Below are positions 21,422-23,568 of a DNA stretch of 23,568 nucleotides, piece by piece. The notes beneath the pieces are model-generated. The model did no database searches, had not been told where the DNA came from, and was given only the letters and a program-made list of their open reading frames with translations. The DNA lies in the NCBI GenBank assembly GCA_007136145.1, contig SLHN01000156.1:1-23568 (forward strand), read 5' to 3'. A program made the position numbers and the translations under genes. Every line of letters starts with the position of its first letter. Position 1 is the stretch's first letter. The DNA comes from Thioalkalivibrio sp. GTDB lineage: Bacteria; Pseudomonadota; Gammaproteobacteria; Ectothiorhodospirales; Ectothiorhodospiraceae.

Positions 21422-23419
21422 TCAGGCCAGTACCGACTCGGCGACACTCACGATGTTCTCGGCGGTGAAGCCGAAGTAGTTCATCAGCGCATCACCGGGT
21501 GCCGACTCACCAAAGCGGTCGAGACCCACAACAGCGCCATCGAGGCCAACGTACTTGTACCAGCCCGCGGTCGCGCCGGTTTCCACCGCGACACGAGCCC
21601 TGACAGCGGCGGGCAGCACCGCTTCGCGATATGCCGGATCCTGCTGCTCGAAGAGCTCGACACAGGGCATCGAGACCACGCGCACCTTGCGCCCGTTGCC
21701 GGCCAGCGTGTCCGCGGCCTGCAACGAGATCCCTATCTCGGAACCCGTCGCGATCAGGATCAGGTCGGGGGTACCGTTGCAGTCGCGCAGCACATACCCT
21801 CCGCGGGCGATGTTCGCGACCTGTTCCGCATCGCGCGTCTGCGGGGCCAGACCCTGGCGCGACAGGATGAACGCCGAGGGACCGTCAGTGCGCTCGATCC
21901 CGGATTTCCAGCCAACCGCGGTCTCGACGCCATCGCAGGGGCGCCAGACGTTCAGGTTCGGGATCAGGCGCAGGCTCGGGGTCTGCTCGATGGGCTGATG
22001 GGTCGGGCCGTCTTCGCCGAGTCCGATGGAATCGTGAGTCAGCACGTACAGGACGCGTTGCCCCATCAGGGCCGACATCCGGATCCCGTTGCGGGCGTAA
22101 TCGGAGAAGATCAGGAATGTACCGCCATAAGGGATGAATCCACCATGCAGCGCGATACCGTTCATGATCGCGGCCATGCCGAATTCGCGGACGCCGTAGT
22201 AGACGTAATTGCCAGAAGCGTCGTCGCGGGTGATGCCCTTGGATCCCGAGTACATGGTCAGGTTGGAACCCGCGAGGTCAGCCGATCCACCCAGAAGCTC
22301 AGGCAACGCCGGCGCATAACCCGAGATCGCATTCTGCGAGGCCTTGCGGCTCGCGATCTTCTCGGCCTTCTCGATCGTCTGCTGCACGAAGGCATTGGCC
22401 TTGTCCGCCCAGTCCGCGGGCAGATCGCCGCTCATGCGACGCTCGAACTCGGCAGCCAGGTCAGGATGCGCAGCACGGTAGGCCGCGAAACGCTCGTTCC
22501 AGTCGGCCTCTGCCCTGGACCCGCGCTCCCGGGCATCCCAGGCGGCGTGGATATCGGCCGGAATCTCGAACGGGCCATGATTCCAGCCAAGCTCCTTGCG
22601 CGCCAGGGCGATCTCGTCGTTGCCCAGCGGGGCGCCGTGGCATTCTTCCTTGCCCTGCTTGTTCGGAGAGCCGAAACCGATGATGGTCTTGCAGCAAAGC
22701 AGGCTGGGCTTGGTGGTCTCGGCACGGGCCTGTTCGATCGCGGCCTTGACCGCATCGGCATCATGCCCATCCACCCCACGTACCACGTGCCAGCCGTAGG
22801 CCTCGAAGCGCGCGGGGGTGTCGTCAGTGAACCAGCCTTCGACCTCGCCGTCGATCGAGATACCGTTGTCGTCGTAGAAAGCGACCAGCTTGCCCAGACC
22901 CAGGGTTCCCGCAAGCGCGCTGGCCTCATGCGAGATACCTTCCATCAGGCAGCCGTCACCGAGAAAGACGTAGGTGTGGTGGTCGACGACATCATGTCCA
23001 TCACGGTTGAAATTCGCAGCGAGGATCTTTTCGGCCAGCGCCATGCCCACCGCATTTGTCAGACCCTGCCCCAGCGGCCCGGTGGTCGTCTCCACGCCCG
23101 GTGTGTATCCGTATTCGGGGTGACCAGGGGTCTTCGAGTGCAACTGCCGGAACTGTTTCAGCTCGTCGATCGGCAGTTCGTAACCCGTCAGGTGCAGCAG
23201 CGAGTAAACAAGCATCGACCCGTGGCCGTTGGACATCACGAAGCGATCCCGGTCCACCCAATCCGGATTCGCGGGGTTATGCTTGACGTAATCGTTCCAG
23301 AGTACCTCGGCGATATCCGCCATGCCCATCGGTGCCCCGGGGTGACCGGAATTGGCTTTCTGCACCGCGTCCATCGACAGGGCACGGATGGCGTTTGCAA
23401 GCTCTCTGCGGGAAGGCAT
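21422..23419 (-). CDS. tkt: Transketolase
   Basis: The product is 665 residues (E. coli TktA has 663). It transfers two-carbon ketol units with thiamine diphosphate, in the Calvin cycle and the pentose phosphate pathway. Visible are SGHPGAPMGMADIA (24-37, with active-site His26), GPLGQGLTNAVGMA, the diphosphate/Mg2+ motif GDGCLMEG (154-161) with Asn185, and the pyrimidine domain (VLTHDSIGLGEDGPTHQPIE). ATG 23419 follows AGGAG by about 7 bases. It is the first gene of the tkt-gap-pgk-pyk-fba cluster; the order fits an autotroph's cbb-type carbon cluster. Confidence 0.98.
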   Translation of the reverse strand: MPSRRELANAIRALSMDAVQKANSGHPGAPMGMADIAEVLWNDYVKHNPANPDWVDRDRFVMSNGHGSMLVYSLLHLTGYELPIDELKQFRQLHSKTPGHPEYGYTPGVETTTGPLGQGLTNAVGMALAEKILAANFNRDGHDVVDHHTYVFLGDGCLMEGISHEASALAGTLGLGKLVAFYDDNGISIDGEVEGWFTDDTPARFEAYGWHVVRGVDGHDADAVKAAIEQARAETTKPSLLCCKTIIGFGSPNKQGKEECHGAPLGNDEIALARKELGWNHGPFEIPADIHAAWDARERGSRAEADWNERFAAYRAAHPDLAAEFERRMSGDLPADWADKANAFVQQTIEKAEKIASRKASQNAISGYAPALPELLGGSADLAGSNLTMYSGSKGITRDDASGNYVYYGVREFGMAAIMNGIALHGGFIPYGGTFLIFSDYARNGIRMSALMGQRVLYVLTHDSIGLGEDGPTHQPIEQTPSLRLIPNLNVWRPCDGVETAVGWKSGIERTDGPSAFILSRQGLAPQTRDAEQVANIARGGYVLRDCNGTPDLILIATGSEIGISLQAADTLAGNGRKVRVVSMPCVELFEQQDPAYREAVLPAAVRARVAVETGATAGWYKYVGLDGAVVGLDRFGESAPGDALMNYFGFTAENIVSVAESVLA

Positions 23420-23568
23420 GCGGATCTCCTAAACTGAAATAGCGGTAAACGGACCAGGACTGAATATCCGACCATGCACCGGCGCCCGCCGCTTGTTATC
23501 CTTTTGCTCAGCGACGCGAGGAAGCAGGTCGGTTGGCGGTGGCCGCCAGAATACAGCCCCATTCAAAG
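23420..23568. other. Upstream region of tkt, to window edge
   Basis: 149 bases that should hold the promoter for the carbon cluster. Apart from the Shine-Dalgarno AGGAG next to tkt, I could not fit a convincing -35/-10 pair or a LysR-type box. No gene is seen before the edge. Confidence 0.4.

Noticed and set aside
20822..23437. 871-codon plus-strand open frame antisense to tkt and part of gap
   Set aside because: It mirrors the codon positions of two intact, strongly conserved minus-strand genes; its product has no recognisable motif. This is a common artefact of GC-rich coding DNA.
1..23568. CRISPR arrays, tRNA or rRNA genes, integrases, toxin-antitoxin or restriction systems
   Set aside because: None was seen by reading both strands; the only repeated sequence is the dispersed GTAGGGTG element, which has no regular spacers.

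Overview
The window is a stretch of GC-rich chromosome. It most likely comes from a sulfur-oxidising, CO2-fixing gammaproteobacterium, and gene content and gene order point to the Chromatiales/Ectothiorhodospiraceae (Thioalkalivibrio-like). That placement is inference. Its grounds are a soxA-soxX cytochrome pair, a tkt-gap-pgk-pyk-fba carbon cluster, and the gammaproteobacterial order rpsP-rimM-trmD-rplS / ffh / ypjD-corB. I see no rRNA, tRNA, CRISPR array, transposase or prophage genes.

Layout. Bases 1-2640 hold the N-terminal part of a LysR regulator (-), a TM2-domain membrane protein (+), a small hypothetical protein (-) and the membrane protease sohB (+). Bases 2842-5651 hold rlmJ-htpG (-), coupled through an ATGA overlap. 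Bases 5985-7544 hold soxA-soxX (-), ending in a clear intrinsic terminator. Bases 8003-10566 hold the ribosome/tRNA-modification operon rpsP-rimM-trmD-rplS (-) with an ogt-type DNA repair gene as its last member. Bases 10920-12320 hold ffh (-), divergent from ypjD-like and corB-like membrane protein genes and radA (+, to 16074). Bases 16443-23419 hold the minus-strand cluster tkt-gap-pgk-pyk-fba.

How the genes fit together. SoxAX takes part in periplasmic thiosulfate oxidation, which feeds electrons to respiration. The tkt-gap-pgk-fba set supplies reactions shared by the Calvin cycle and gluconeogenesis, with pyruvate kinase drawing carbon off to pyruvate. The remaining genes are housekeeping functions: translation, protein targeting, chaperone, proteolysis and DNA repair.

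Non-coding structure. The most notable non-protein feature is a dispersed MITE-like repeat. It has two related, inverted arms (core motifs GTAGGGTGCCGTGAGGCG and GTAGGGTGTCAATGAGCG), each able to form a hairpin. Full or partial copies occupy all four intergenic gaps longer than 300 bases and one 202-base convergent gap. One copy lies against ffh so that the ffh stop codon falls inside the element's conserved end. Two strong hairpins separate gap from pgk. I found no convincing new multi-gene system. The repeat family and the isolated soxAX pair are the items most worth following up.
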